A stretch of DNA of 64,000 bases from Actinomycetota bacterium (GCA_030019215.1 JASEEZ010000001.1:80588-144587), one strand, 5' to 3'. Counted from the first letter of the stretch, positions 33,033 through 41,239 are shown. Numbers and translations are program-made. Notes: generated from the letters alone by a model not told the origin.

Positions 33033-33560
33033 TCAATAACTGGCGAGTGTCTGTGCGATCATCTCGCCAAACCGTTCGGCGGCTTCCGGACCATTAGCGG
33101 TGATAATATTCTCATCCTTCTCGACACTATTACCAGTATAGTAAGCGCCACACGAGCCCACTTTCCCCGCCTCCGAGGGCCAGACGGTTACCCTTTTGCC
33201 AGCCAAAGCCCCCGCATTGGCCAGCGTTACCGGAGCAACACAGATCGCCCCCAAAATCTTGTTCTTCTCCATCGCCTGTTGAACAATTGAATGAGCGGTG
33301 GGATCGCCCCAAAACTCGGAAGCTCCCGATCCTCCAATGAAGATGACCGCATCAAAATCGTCCGGGGTCACTTCCTGCAGAAGGACATCTGGTTTTACCT
33401 TGAGACCAAACATTCCCGTGGCGGTTGAAGTCACCGACGAAGCCACGGTTACAGAAGCTCCCTTCCCCGTCAAAATGCTTCGAGGTTTCTGGTACTCCTC
33501 ATCCCGAAAATTCCTGCTGGCTATCACGATCAATACCCGCTTGTCAGATAAATCCACCAT
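33033..33560 (-). CDS. DJ-1/PfpI family protein
   Basis: 175 aa, class I glutamine amidotransferase-like fold. The nucleophile elbow is GAICVAPVTLANAG (Cys about 104), with the conserved Glu in NFRDEEY near the N-terminus. Family members include chaperones, deglycase-type activities and peptidases; no sure assignment. A promoter at 33579-33607 precedes it. Confidence 0.9.
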   Translation of the reverse strand: MVDLSDKRVLIVIASRNFRDEEYQKPRSILTGKGASVTVASSVTSTATGMFGLKVKPDVLLQEVTPDDFDAVIFIGGSGASEFWGDPTAHSIVQQAMEKNKILGAICVAPVTLANAGALAGKRVTVWPSEAGKVGSCGAYYTGNSVEKDENIITANGPEAAERFGEMIAQTLASY

Positions 33561-33578
33561 TGTAACTCACCCCTTCTT

Positions 33579-33607
33579 ATCTTAACTCCATCCCTTCCAT
33601 GATTCAA
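33579..33607 (-). promoter_or_regulatory. Promoter of the DJ-1/PfpI gene
   Basis: Minus strand TTGAAT (33602-33607), 17-bp spacer, TAAGAT (33579-33584). Confidence 0.6.
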
Positions 33608-33676
33608 CTTTAAAAAAATCGCTATTTGTAAATTATTTCCTTGATTTCACTGAGAAAGAGGGGTTAAATTAAAGTT

Positions 33677-33730
33677 GTCCCGAGAAGGAAGGAGAAACTT
33701 CGAAAGAAGGCACTTCAACCTACTCGGGAC
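33677..33730. other. Hairpin with long loop (GTCCCGAG ... CTCGGGAC)
   Basis: Eight-base perfect stem enclosing 38 nt that can fold further (GAAACTTCGAAAGAAGG). Related in stem sequence to the hairpin at 34141-34211. Function unknown. Confidence 0.4.
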
Positions 33731-33811
33731 ATTTCTTTCTTTGGTTCTTCTCCATTTTTAGCGGGTAAACTTTTAATCTTGTTCTTTTCTCAAAAGAGCT
33801 ACGCATTAAAG

Positions 33812-34040
33812 GGTTCGAGGGGTCGAGGATTCAAGGATTCGAGTGTTGTATTTTTTAACCCTTCGAATCCCTCAGGGTTACCTTGAGTTTATCGAAAGGT
33901 AAGATTTTCACTTGACCCCTTGATCCCTGGAATCCCGTATAGGGACGTTGTCCCCACGGGACTTTACGTCCCTGAATCCTAAAGTTCTCTTCGCGCCTTA
34001 CTACACCGATGGTAGGGTGATTTCTACCCACTATTTTTGG
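33812..34040. repeat. Duplicated hpt/tilS junction, copy 2 with insertions
   Basis: Homologous to 12406-12539, including decayed last codons of tilS. Two extra blocks interrupt it: about 45 bp around 33857-33900 (CCTTCGAATCCCTCAGGG, REP-like) and the five-arm element at 33932-33971. Confidence 0.75.
33932..33971. repeat. Five-arm palindromic element, copy B (arms GTCC/GGAC)
   Basis: Reads ATCC-CGTATAG-GGAC-GTT-GTCC-CCACG-GGAC-TTTAC-GTCC. Loops equal those of copy A (7733-7772) except one base; arms differ but still pair. Compared with 12471-12485 it is an insertion between GGAATCC and TGAATCC. Confidence 0.75.
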
Positions 34041-34140
34041 AGAAGAGCTTTATTTTTATAGCTTTGGGTTCAACCAAATAGCTCAAAATGCCGATAAGAT
34101 TAATGGAAGGAAATCCGAGAGTTTTGGCGAAGTAAAAAGT

Positions 34141-34218
34141 GACCCGAGAATTTGAGCCGACTCCGCCGAGAAGATCTCGGAAAAGTTACCGCAGGCCATT
34201 AATCTCGGGTCTTTTTTT
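34141..34218. terminator. Hairpin with T7 tail near tRNA-Glu
   Basis: GACCCGAGA (34141-34149) pairs with TCTCGGGTC (34203-34211), followed by T7; an inner hairpin CCGAGAAGATCTCGG is present. Read on the plus strand it is a terminator with a large structured loop; on the minus strand it lies downstream of tRNA-Glu and also ends in a T-run. Possibly a small RNA. Confidence 0.5.
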
Positions 34219-34266
34219 GCCGGCAGTAAATAGCCGCCAGCTATCTGCCATCAGCCATCAGCTAAA

Positions 34267-34343
34267 TGGTGGCGCATGCGGGAGTCGAACCCGCGATCTC
34301 CGCCTTGAGAGGGCGGTGTCCTAGGCCACTAGACGAATGCGCC
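34267..34343 (-). tRNA. tRNA-Glu (anticodon CTC)
   Basis: Minus strand, acceptor GGCGCAT/ATGCGCC, anticodon stem CCGCC/GGCGG with loop CTCTCAA, T arm GCGGG-TTCGACT-CCCGC. The 3' CCA is encoded (34267-34269). It sits 0.9 kb downstream of gltX's tRNA-Gln neighbour. Confidence 0.95.
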
Positions 34344-34375
34344 ACAAAATTTTTGGAACAAAAATTTTGAGTTCT

Positions 34376-35029
34376 CTACTTTTTATTTTCGCCTGAAAGT
34401 ATCCTTCTTATGGATTCTGCCTTCTTTCTGCCAACTCCTTCAACGCATTGTAAATCGTCCTCGGAGGCATAGACTACCTTCTCAATGCCGCCAAAATGCG
34501 ATAGTAAAACTCTAGCGAGTTGAGGTCCTATTCCGGGAAAGGCCTCTAGAATGTGTACCTGCTGTTCAAGCGTATTCTTTGCCTTTTTCTTGGCGTGTAA
34601 GGAAACGTAATGCTTTAGACCCGATTGCTCTTGTTTTGCAATTACACGCAGAAAACCTGCAGTATCTGTTGAATCTTTGGTAAAAAGTACGGGAATTCCG
34701 CGGACAACTGCAATGAGAGCAAGTGCGCCTCTAATAGCATCAGGGTGTATCTTTCTTCTACCGTATAGCAAATATCCTTCAATAATAAATAAAGGTTTTT
34801 CGTAGCTCTCTTTGAGATCGACAATCTGTTTAAATAATCGCTTTTTTATTATAGAGCTCAAAAAATCATCTGCAGTCTTTCTCTCTACAGCGACTCTATC
34901 ACTCAATATATAATCCCCAACCTCAAGTTCTTGAACAACCAGGGAAACTCTGCCATTTCTTAAGAGATCAGGGATTCCTGACCGCTCTTCTCCATAATCT
35001 GCGTAGATAACAAGCTCTGACTGGTCCAA
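34376..35029 (-). CDS. ERCC4/XPF-type structure-specific nuclease
   Basis: 217 aa. An ERCC4 nuclease domain (about 5-135) with IYADYGEERSGIP and the catalytic VAVERKTADDFLSSI (V-ERK-xxx-D motif), followed by a (HhH)2 DNA-binding region (about 155-215; FPGIGPQLARVLLSHFGG, VEGVGRKKAESIRRIL). This is the architecture of crenarchaeal XPF and the C-terminus of Hef, rare in bacteria. The start is TTG behind GAGGG. It lies between two tRNA genes in AT-richer DNA, so transfer from archaea is plausible. Confidence 0.88.
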   Translation of the reverse strand: MDQSELVIYADYGEERSGIPDLLRNGRVSLVVQELEVGDYILSDRVAVERKTADDFLSSIIKKRLFKQIVDLKESYEKPLFIIEGYLLYGRRKIHPDAIRGALALIAVVRGIPVLFTKDSTDTAGFLRVIAKQEQSGLKHYVSLHAKKKAKNTLEQQVHILEAFPGIGPQLARVLLSHFGGIEKVVYASEDDLQCVEGVGRKKAESIRRILSGENKK

Positions 35030-35084
35030 ATAATTCCCTCACAAACTCTAATAAAGTCAAAATTTTTCCTTCGGAAAAATTTTG

Positions 35085-35158
35085 TGGCTGGGGAGGAAGG
35101 ATTCGAACCCTCGCGCCAGGATCCAGAGTCCTGTGTCCTACCACTAGACGACTCCCCA
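35085..35158 (-). tRNA. tRNA-Gln (anticodon CTG)
   Basis: Minus strand, acceptor TGGGGAG/CTCCCCA, anticodon stem CAGGA/TCCTG with loop CTCTGGA, T arm GAGGG-TTCGAAT-CCTTC, discriminator G, encoded CCA (35085-35087). Confidence 0.95.
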
Positions 35159-35234
35159 CTTAAACCTTGGTCAATCCCCGTCCTCAAAGATGATAACACA
35201 CAAAAAATCCTGTGGACAAGGATAACGTCTGACT

Positions 35235-36707
35235 CTAACCGATCTTGTCCGAAATCAAATTTCGGGCCTTCTTCAGCCTCTGCAGGGTCTGCTCTCTTCC
35301 CAGCAATTCAATGGATTCAAACAGGGGTGGACTAACCGTCTTGCCGGTCACAGCGACTCGAACTGGCTGAAGAGCTTTGGCCGGTTTGAGGGAAAGTTCC
35401 TCGCACATCCCCCGCAAGGCCCTCTCTATCCCGTCCTTCCGAAACCCGGGCAAGCTTGCCAATTTCTCCTCGGCCAGAGCCAAAACCCTTAGCGCCTCGT
35501 CGCTCTTCAGAACCCTTTCAACCGCCTGTGGGTCCAGTTTCACTTCCCCAAAGAGAAAATCAGTAAGAGTCACTACGTCCCCCAAGACCTTCATTCTATC
35601 TCGGATTGACACAACCACTCTCTCCAACCATGACAGCTCCTCCGCATCGGGAAAATCCTTGATCAAACCCGCCTCTCGCAGGAAGGGAACTATCCTTAGC
35701 GTCAACTCCTTGAGAGGAATCTGGCGGATGTAGTGGCCATTCATCCATTCTAACTTCGCCGGGTCCCAGATGGCCGGGCTCCGCGAAACATTGCCAAGGG
35801 AAAACTTTTCTATCAGTTCCTCGCCCGTGAACAGGGTCGTCTTCTCATCGTAGGACCACCCCAAGAGAGCGAGATAATTGAGGATTGCCTCGGGCAGGTA
35901 GCCATTCCTGCGATACTCCTCGACAGAGGTGGCACCGTGACGCTTACTCAAAGGCTTTCTATCCGGCCCCAGAATCATCGGGAGATGGGCAAAGTCCGGG
36001 ATGGGAAAACCGAGAGCCTGATAGAGAAGGATCTGTTTCGGGGTGTTTGGCAGATGATCCTCTCCTCTGATAACGTGTGATATCCTCATCGCATTGTCGT
36101 CAACGACCACGGCAAAGTTATAGGTGGGAAAGCCATCGGCGCGGAGTAGGATGAAATCATCAATCAATCTATTCTCGAACCTCGTCTCGCCCTTAATGAG
36201 GTCGTTTGCAACCGTTGTCCCCTCTCGAGGGCAGGCAAATCGAATTGCCGGTCTGCGCCCCTCCTTCTCAAACTCGTCTCTTTCCCGCGCGGTCAGTTCA
36301 CGACAACGACCGTCGTATCCGGGGGTGCGACCCTCCTTCAAAGCAACCCGCCGTCTCGATTTCAACTCATCAGGAGTACAGTAACAACAATAGGTCTTCT
36401 TTTGAGCGAGCAAGCGCTGAGCGGTCTCTTCGTAAAGAGAAAGTCGCTCCGTCTGGCGATAGGGCCCAAAATCCCCTCCCGTCTCAGGGCCCTCGTCCCA
36501 CTCCAAGCCCAACCAGTGCATGGAAGAGACGATAGCCTGAATTGCCTCCTCCGTTGAACGGCTGCGATCAGTGTCCTCTATCCTGAGGATGAACGCTCCT
36601 CCCTTTTGCCTGGCAAAAAGCCAGTTGTAAAGTGCAGTCCTGGCTCCTCCAATATGCAGAAAACCAGTGGGACTGGGAGCAAAACGCACCCGCACTCTTT
36701 CAGCCAT
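35235..36707 (-). CDS. gltX: Glutamyl-tRNA synthetase
   Basis: 490-aa class I synthetase: HIGGARTALYNWLFAR (HIGH-type motif), RIEDTDRSRS, and KPLSKRHGATSVEEY (KMSKS-type), then an all-helical anticodon-binding domain. The short Cys-containing segment YCCYCTPDEL fits a zinc-type insertion. The tRNA-Gln and tRNA-Glu genes lie just downstream on the same strand, and no glutaminyl-tRNA synthetase is in the window; whether this enzyme also charges tRNA-Gln cannot be told from sequence alone. Confidence 0.96.
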   Translation of the reverse strand: MAERVRVRFAPSPTGFLHIGGARTALYNWLFARQKGGAFILRIEDTDRSRSTEEAIQAIVSSMHWLGLEWDEGPETGGDFGPYRQTERLSLYEETAQRLLAQKKTYCCYCTPDELKSRRRVALKEGRTPGYDGRCRELTARERDEFEKEGRRPAIRFACPREGTTVANDLIKGETRFENRLIDDFILLRADGFPTYNFAVVVDDNAMRISHVIRGEDHLPNTPKQILLYQALGFPIPDFAHLPMILGPDRKPLSKRHGATSVEEYRRNGYLPEAILNYLALLGWSYDEKTTLFTGEELIEKFSLGNVSRSPAIWDPAKLEWMNGHYIRQIPLKELTLRIVPFLREAGLIKDFPDAEELSWLERVVVSIRDRMKVLGDVVTLTDFLFGEVKLDPQAVERVLKSDEALRVLALAEEKLASLPGFRKDGIERALRGMCEELSLKPAKALQPVRVAVTGKTVSPPLFESIELLGREQTLQRLKKARNLISDKIG

Positions 36708-36775
36708 AAAACTCCCCCAAAATAAAAATGCCCAACCGGGACTTGATGAACCATTGGGTTAGTAGGAGGAAACCT

Positions 36776-37117
36776 TTAAATATCCAGTTCCCTACCGTAG
36801 TCGTCGGCCAACCGGCTGATATCATCCTCAATGGAATAACCATAGGCAATTTCCAAAACCCTGCCCTTCTTACCGGTTGAGATTATGCGATGAACCTGAC
36901 CAGCGGGGATGAGAAATTCCTCGCCCCGCTTGGCATCGTGAATTTCATCCCCTATTTGGACCCTCACTCCATTATCGAGAACAACCCAGGTGTCGGTCCT
37001 CAGATTGTGCCAGTGCAAGCTGGTCTCCTGATTGGGCTCGATGGTAATAAGCTTCACCGTACACACCTTGTTGAGGGCATATACCTTGTAATGCCCCCAA
37101 GGTTTGTCCATCCTCAT
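36776..37117 (-). CDS. Cupin protein, mannose-6-phosphate isomerase type II-like
   Basis: 113-aa single-domain cupin. DKPWGHYKVY near the start and TSLHWHNLRTDTWVVLDNG followed by IPAGQVHRI match the C-terminal isomerase cupin of ManC-type proteins, with His/Glu metal ligands (HWH ... H). It may isomerise a sugar phosphate. It stands alone between ribH and gltX. The ATG at 37117 is followed by a second in-frame ATG at 37111. Confidence 0.85.
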   Translation of the reverse strand: MRMDKPWGHYKVYALNKVCTVKLITIEPNQETSLHWHNLRTDTWVVLDNGVRVQIGDEIHDAKRGEEFLIPAGQVHRIISTGKKGRVLEIAYGYSIEDDISRLADDYGRELDI

Positions 37118-37220
37118 TCACTCAACACCCGAGTCTACCTCACAAATAGGGTCTCTAAACCATTTATATAACGCCATGGTTCTTTTGTAAAGTCTCAGGG
37201 AATAATTCGGACAGCCCTCT

Positions 37221-37685
37221 TTAACTCATGGTCTTCAAGAGATTCACCATCTCCATAGAGGACATGGCCGCCTGCCATCCCTTATTGCCAGATTTGGTGC
37301 CTGCCCGCTCCACCGCTTGTTCGATGGTGTCGGCGGTGATGATGCCAAAGGCAGTGGGCACGCCGGTATCCAGATTTATCTTGGCGACTCCCTTGGCAGC
37401 CTCGCTACAGATGTACTCAAAGTGGGGTGTTCCTCCCCTCAATATCACCCCGAGGCAGATGAGGCCATCATATTTCTTGGACTCGGCCATCTTCTTCGCC
37501 ACCAGGGGCATTTCAAAGGAACCTGGAACCCAGGCGACATTGATGTTCTCCTCGGAAGCTTCGTGACGCCTGAGGGCATCCAGCGCTCCCTCCAAAAGTC
37601 TGGTGCTCAAGAACTCGTTGAATCGACTGACGACGATTCCAAACTTGAATCCCTTGGCGGTTAACTTTCCCTCATAAATCTTCAT
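37221..37685 (-). CDS. ribH: 6,7-dimethyl-8-ribityllumazine synthase
   Basis: It condenses the ribityl-pyrimidine with 3,4-dihydroxy-2-butanone 4-phosphate. 154 aa, normal length: [59 protein letters not shown], and [15 protein letters not shown] at the end. It is the last gene of the ribD-ribE-ribBA-ribH operon, 18 bp after ribBA. Confidence 0.97.
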   Translation of the reverse strand: MKIYEGKLTAKGFKFGIVVSRFNEFLSTRLLEGALDALRRHEASEENINVAWVPGSFEMPLVAKKMAESKKYDGLICLGVILRGGTPHFEYICSEAAKGVAKINLDTGVPTAFGIITADTIEQAVERAGTKSGNKGWQAAMSSMEMVNLLKTMS

Positions 37686-37703
37686 TCCATCTCCTTTCGG
37701 CGA

Positions 37704-38924
37704 TTATGACTCCTCCCATTCCAGCAAATGGGCAAGTTTTTCCCTTTTCGCCCGCAAGTAATCGATATTTTGAGAAGTCGGCTTGACCTCCAATGGAACT
37801 CTCTCTACAACCTTCAAGCCATAGCCCTCCAATCCAACAATTTTTGCCGGATTATTGGTCATCAGACGCATCGATGACAGACCCAAGTCAACCAAAATCT
37901 GGGCTCCAATGCCGTAATCTCTGAGGTCGGCTGGGAAACCCAGTTCCTCATTGGCCTCTACCGTATCCCTCCCTTCCTCCTGTAATTCGTAGGCTCTAAG
38001 CTTATTCAGAAAACCGATACCCCTTCCTTCCTGACCCAAGATGTAGAGGAAAACCCCCTTTCCCTCCTCGGCAATTCTTTTCAAGGCCTCCTCAAGTTGC
38101 GTTCCACAGTCACACCGGAGGGAGTGAAAGACGTCCCCCGTCAAACATTCGGAGTGGACTCTGACCAGAACATTCCTCTTTCCCTTGACTTCCCCCTTGA
38201 TTAGAACGAGGTGATGCCTGCCATCCAAGATGCTTTCATATCCAACGGCCTTGAACTCTCCATAGGGAGTGGGGAGATCGACCTCGGCGACTCGTCTGAC
38301 CAGCTTTTCAGTGCGCCGACGATAGCGAATCAGATCGGCCACGGTCATCATCTTGAGACCAAATCTCTTGGCCACCTTCTTCAGTTCAGGAACACGAGCC
38401 ATCGTTCCATCTTCGTTCATGATTTCGCAGATAACACCCGCCTGGAAGAGACCGGCCTGCTTGGCCAGATCGATGGCGGCCTCCGTATGTCCGGCCCGTT
38501 CCAAAACTCCCCCTTTCTTCGCCCTCAGGGGAAAAACGTGTCCGGGCATGGAAATGTCCTCGGGTTTGGTCTGGGAATCCACCACCGCTAAAATGGTGGC
38601 CGCTCGATCGTGAGCAGAAATCCCCGTGGTTATCTTGTGCTTGGCTCCAATGGAAACCGCGAAGGCCGTCTCATGCTCGGAGGTATTGGTGGAAACCATG
38701 ACCGGTATTCTGAGCTCATCCAACCTCTCGGGGGAGCAGGGCATGCAAATGAGCCCCCTTCCATACTTGGACATGAAATTGATTGCTTCAGGGGTTACTT
38801 TCTCCGCAGCCATCACGAAGTCGCCCTCGTTTTCTCTGTCCTCATTGTCGACGACGATGACCATCCTCCCACATCTTATCTCTTCTATTGCTTCCTCGAT
38901 GGAGCTAAAAGGCACTACAACCAC
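37704..38924 (-). CDS. ribBA: Bifunctional 3,4-dihydroxy-2-butanone-4-phosphate synthase / GTP cyclohydrolase II
   Basis: 406 aa. N-terminal RibB (about 1-205): [17 protein letters not shown] and [15 protein letters not shown]-terminal RibA (about 206-400): zinc site [38 protein letters not shown] and LMTNNPAKI. It starts 3 bp before the end of ribE in the same direction. Confidence 0.97.
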   Translation of the reverse strand: MVVVPFSSIEEAIEEIRCGRMVIVVDNEDRENEGDFVMAAEKVTPEAINFMSKYGRGLICMPCSPERLDELRIPVMVSTNTSEHETAFAVSIGAKHKITTGISAHDRAATILAVVDSQTKPEDISMPGHVFPLRAKKGGVLERAGHTEAAIDLAKQAGLFQAGVICEIMNEDGTMARVPELKKVAKRFGLKMMTVADLIRYRRRTEKLVRRVAEVDLPTPYGEFKAVGYESILDGRHHLVLIKGEVKGKRNVLVRVHSECLTGDVFHSLRCDCGTQLEEALKRIAEEGKGVFLYILGQEGRGIGFLNKLRAYELQEEGRDTVEANEELGFPADLRDYGIGAQILVDLGLSSMRLMTNNPAKIVGLEGYGLKVVERVPLEVKPTSQNIDYLRAKREKLAHLLEWEES

Positions 38925-38927
38925 CTC

Positions 38928-39569
38928 TTAAATGAAGCCGTGTTCTCGGAGTTTGCTTAAAGTCAAATTTGAGCTTACACCGCTCGCAGTCAAAATTTTT
39001 TCGACGTACTTGCCTATGATATCCACCTCTATATTGACCCTCGCTCCTTTATCCTTAAACCCCAGGGTTGTTACCTTCGCCGTATGGGGGATTATAAAGA
39101 CCGTAAAAGCCAAGCTCAGAACATCAACAATGGTCAAACTTATTCCATCCACAGCCACGGACCCTTGGGGAACTAGATAGCGAGCAATGTTGGGGGACAT
39201 CTCTATCCTTAAAAGAATTGCGTTCCCCTTCCTGGCCCTACTCGAAATCCTCCCTACACCATCTGTATGTGCGGTGACCAGGTGTCCTCCAAGCCGATCA
39301 GAAAATCTCAACGCCCTTTCAAGATTAACCATGTCCCCGGCCTTCAGTTCGCCCAAGTTTGTCCTATCCAAAGTCTCGGGCATAACATCCGCCTTGAAAC
39401 AGCTACCCCGCCTGTCAACAACGGTTAAACAAACTCCATTGACGGCTATGGAGTCACCAACCTCTAGCGCTTCGGTCACCTTTGGGGCCAAAACCTGGAG
39501 CTCGCAAGCCCCCCCACTCCTTTTCAGGGCTTGAACTCCCCCAAGCTCTTCAATGATGCCCGTGAACAT
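38928..39569 (-). CDS. ribE: Riboflavin synthase, alpha subunit
   Basis: 213 aa with two lumazine-binding repeats (about 1-95 and 96-195): MFTGIIEELG, SIAVNGVCLTV, VNLERALRFSDRLGGHLVTAH and GSVAVDGISLTIV. The ATG at 39569 follows GGAGG by five bases. Between ribD and ribBA. Confidence 0.96.
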   Translation of the reverse strand: MFTGIIEELGGVQALKRSGGACELQVLAPKVTEALEVGDSIAVNGVCLTVVDRRGSCFKADVMPETLDRTNLGELKAGDMVNLERALRFSDRLGGHLVTAHTDGVGRISSRARKGNAILLRIEMSPNIARYLVPQGSVAVDGISLTIVDVLSLAFTVFIIPHTAKVTTLGFKDKGARVNIEVDIIGKYVEKILTASGVSSNLTLSKLREHGFI

Positions 39570-39579
39570 CAAACCCTCC

Positions 39580-40686
39580 TCAACGATTTCCTATTGTCTC
39601 TGATCTTTTCGTCGGGTAGGCTTCGATCATCAAATCAGCGCCCACCCTTTCCACGCTGGCTATTTCAAAATCAGGATTTGAGGTGCAGTGATTCCATTCC
39701 ATAAAATCCAGCGCTCCTTCTCCGATCAAAACCTTTGGAGCTATAAAAAATAGGAACTTGTCAACCAAACCCGCCTCGAGCATGGATGTGTTCAAGCACG
39801 CTCCACCCTCAAGAATCACGCTGCTTATCCTTCTCCTGCCCAGCTCGTCCATGAGCTCGAACAGATCAACCCCCGACACGTCGGGGGAACCTAAAATGAG
39901 CACCTCTACACCCGCCGCTCGCAGAACCTCTGCGGTGTTTTCGGGAACTTCCCTGGTCGTTGCCAGGATCGTGGGCACCTGTCGCGCTGTCTTCACCACA
40001 TTCGCTCCCAGGGGTATAGAAGCCCCGGTGCTCACAATGAGCCGAATGGGATTCTTCCCCTCCACCATCCTCACGGTAAGCTCCGGGTCATCCGCCAGAA
40101 CAGTCCCGGATCCGACCATTACAGCATCAAACTGGCTCCTCAAACTATGAACCCTCGCTTGTGCCTCCTGGCCAGTTATAATCGTTCTTCGCCCCCTCTT
40201 CTCGGCTATCTTCCCATTCAAACTCATGGCGACCTTCATGAGCACAAATGGCCTTCCGGTGAGAACATACTTAATATAGACCTCATTTTGCTTCCTCACC
40301 TCACCCTCCAAAACCCCGCTCGCAACCTCTACTCCCGCTTTCTCAAGCTCCTCGATTCCCCTTCCGGAAACTTTCGGGTTGGGATCGACCATTCCAATGA
40401 TCGCCTCGGAGATGCCAGCCTCTATCAAGGCTTTTGTGCAGGGAGGTGTTCTTCCTTGAATGCAGCAGGGTTCAAGAGTTACATAAAGGTTAGCACCCCG
40501 CACATCTCCCGCATCCATCAAAGCATTGATCTCGGCATGGGGACCTCCTACCTTTTCGTGATAGCCCTCGCCGATGATTTCCCCATCCCTGACCAGCACA
40601 GCGCCGACAAGAGGATTGGGGTTGGTCTTTCCCCGACCACCCTCAGCCAATTCAATTGCCCTGCGCATAAATTTCTCGCAAATCAT
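39580..40686 (-). CDS. ribD: Bifunctional diaminohydroxyphosphoribosylaminopyrimidine deaminase / reductase
   Basis: 368 aa. Deaminase (about 1-145) with PHAEINAL and EPCCIQGRTPPCTKALIEA zinc ligands; reductase (about 146-360) with RPFVLMKVAMSLNGKIA and VILEGGACLNTSML. The ATG at 40686 has GAGG upstream. A family-2 palindrome (39870-39887) encodes PDVSGV in the reductase domain. The FMN riboswitch and its terminator lie upstream, separated by an R2 repeat element. Confidence 0.96.
   Translation of the reverse strand: MICEKFMRRAIELAEGGRGKTNPNPLVGAVLVRDGEIIGEGYHEKVGGPHAEINALMDAGDVRGANLYVTLEPCCIQGRTPPCTKALIEAGISEAIIGMVDPNPKVSGRGIEELEKAGVEVASGVLEGEVRKQNEVYIKYVLTGRPFVLMKVAMSLNGKIAEKRGRRTIITGQEAQARVHSLRSQFDAVMVGSGTVLADDPELTVRMVEGKNPIRLIVSTGASIPLGANVVKTARQVPTILATTREVPENTAEVLRAAGVEVLILGSPDVSGVDLFELMDELGRRRISSVILEGGACLNTSMLEAGLVDKFLFFIAPKVLIGEGALDFMEWNHCTSNPDFEIASVERVGADLMIEAYPTKRSETIGNR
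39870..39887. repeat. Family-2 palindrome inside ribD
   Basis: CCCCCGACACGTCGGGGG, encoding S-P-D-V-S-G-V. The same palindrome with the same left flank (AGATCAA) occurs in the FMN riboswitch at 41068-41085. Confidence 0.7.
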
Positions 40687-40722
40687 GACCCCAACCTCGC
40701 CCAATAGTTCAACGCCCCAAGT

Positions 40723-40959
40723 GGACTGTTAGCAAGTTTGGTTTACACCCCACCGTTGGCGAAGTGAGGACCAAGTGTCGAGAAGACCGTGTCAGAGCCC
40801 CGCCAATAAAACCCTTGAACCATCAAAGGATTCAGCGCGGGGCGAGACCCGAGCGGCGGCTAAGGGATAAGTCTTGATTAAACTATAAATGAGGCCGACC
40901 GCGTGTCTTCGAGACATTTGAGTCCAAACTATGTGTCAACTTATTTTTGTTAATAATCC
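40723..40959. repeat. R2 MITE-like element, copy b (237 bp)
   Basis: Left end GGACTGTTAGCAAGTTTGG, right end TTTTTGTTAATAATCC, inverted to each other. Interior blocks shared with copy a at 25096-25366. It lies between the riboswitch terminator and the ribD start, so it is in the ribD leader. Confidence 0.75.
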
Positions 40960-40974
40960 ACCAAAAAAAACAAA

Positions 40975-41007
40975 GGAAAAAGCTAAGGGAGGAAGTCCTT
41001 AGCTTTT
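40975..41007 (-). terminator. FMN riboswitch terminator
   Basis: Minus strand AAAAGCTAAGG-ACTTCCTC-CCTTAGCTTTTTCC: 11-bp stem followed by a T-rich tail directly after the aptamer. Confidence 0.9.
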
Positions 41008-41067
41008 CGCCGGTTAACTTTCTCCCATCCAGACTATACTGTCGGCTCTGGAACTTTCCCAGATCAA

Positions 41068-41085
41068 CCCCCGACACGTCGGGGG
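41068..41085. repeat. Family-2 palindrome within the FMN riboswitch (first)
   Basis: CCCCCGACACGTCGGGGG in an optional stem after the CCGCGAGC segment. Confidence 0.75.
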
Positions 41086-41135
41086 CTCGCGGACTTTTCC
41101 TCGACTAATTCGGGATTCACCGCCGGTCAGGAATT

Positions 41136-41153
41136 CCCCCGATATATCGGGGG
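41136..41153. repeat. Family-2 palindrome within the FMN riboswitch (second)
   Basis: CCCCCGATATATCGGGGG in the stem between the GGTGA and CCTGACCGG segments. Confidence 0.75.
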
Positions 41154-41239
41154 TCACCTTGCCCCGAAAGTTTCTCTATGCTTTTATGTTGTTTTATTTT
41201 AGCAAAATCCCCCAGGCTAAGCAACCATACCAAAAGCAG

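Larger units (their letters stand above)
33561..34266. other. 706-bp repeat-rich gene-free region
   Basis: No gene seen. In order it holds the DJ-1 promoter, a long hairpin (33677-33730), a duplicated hpt/tilS junction with two insertions (33812-34040), a second hairpin with T7 tail (34141-34218), and short CCATCAG-type repeats up to tRNA-Glu. Confidence 0.75.
41018..41170 (-). ncRNA. FMN riboswitch (RFN element)
   Basis: Minus strand shows the RFN consensus in order: TTTCGGGGCAAGGTGA, CCTGACCGGCGGT, AAGTCCGCGAGC, GAGCCGACAGTATAGTCTGGATGGGAGAAAG. Two variable hairpins are enlarged by family-2 palindromes (41136-41153 and 41068-41085). It is followed by a terminator and then the riboflavin operon, so FMN should stop transcription of ribDE-BA-H. 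Confidence 0.96.

Noticed and set aside
34141..34218. T-box riboswitch (AAAAGTTACCGC followed by a terminator-like stem)
   Set aside because: The T-box core AAGGGTGGNACCGCG is not present, no specifier stem is seen, and no plus-strand gene follows.
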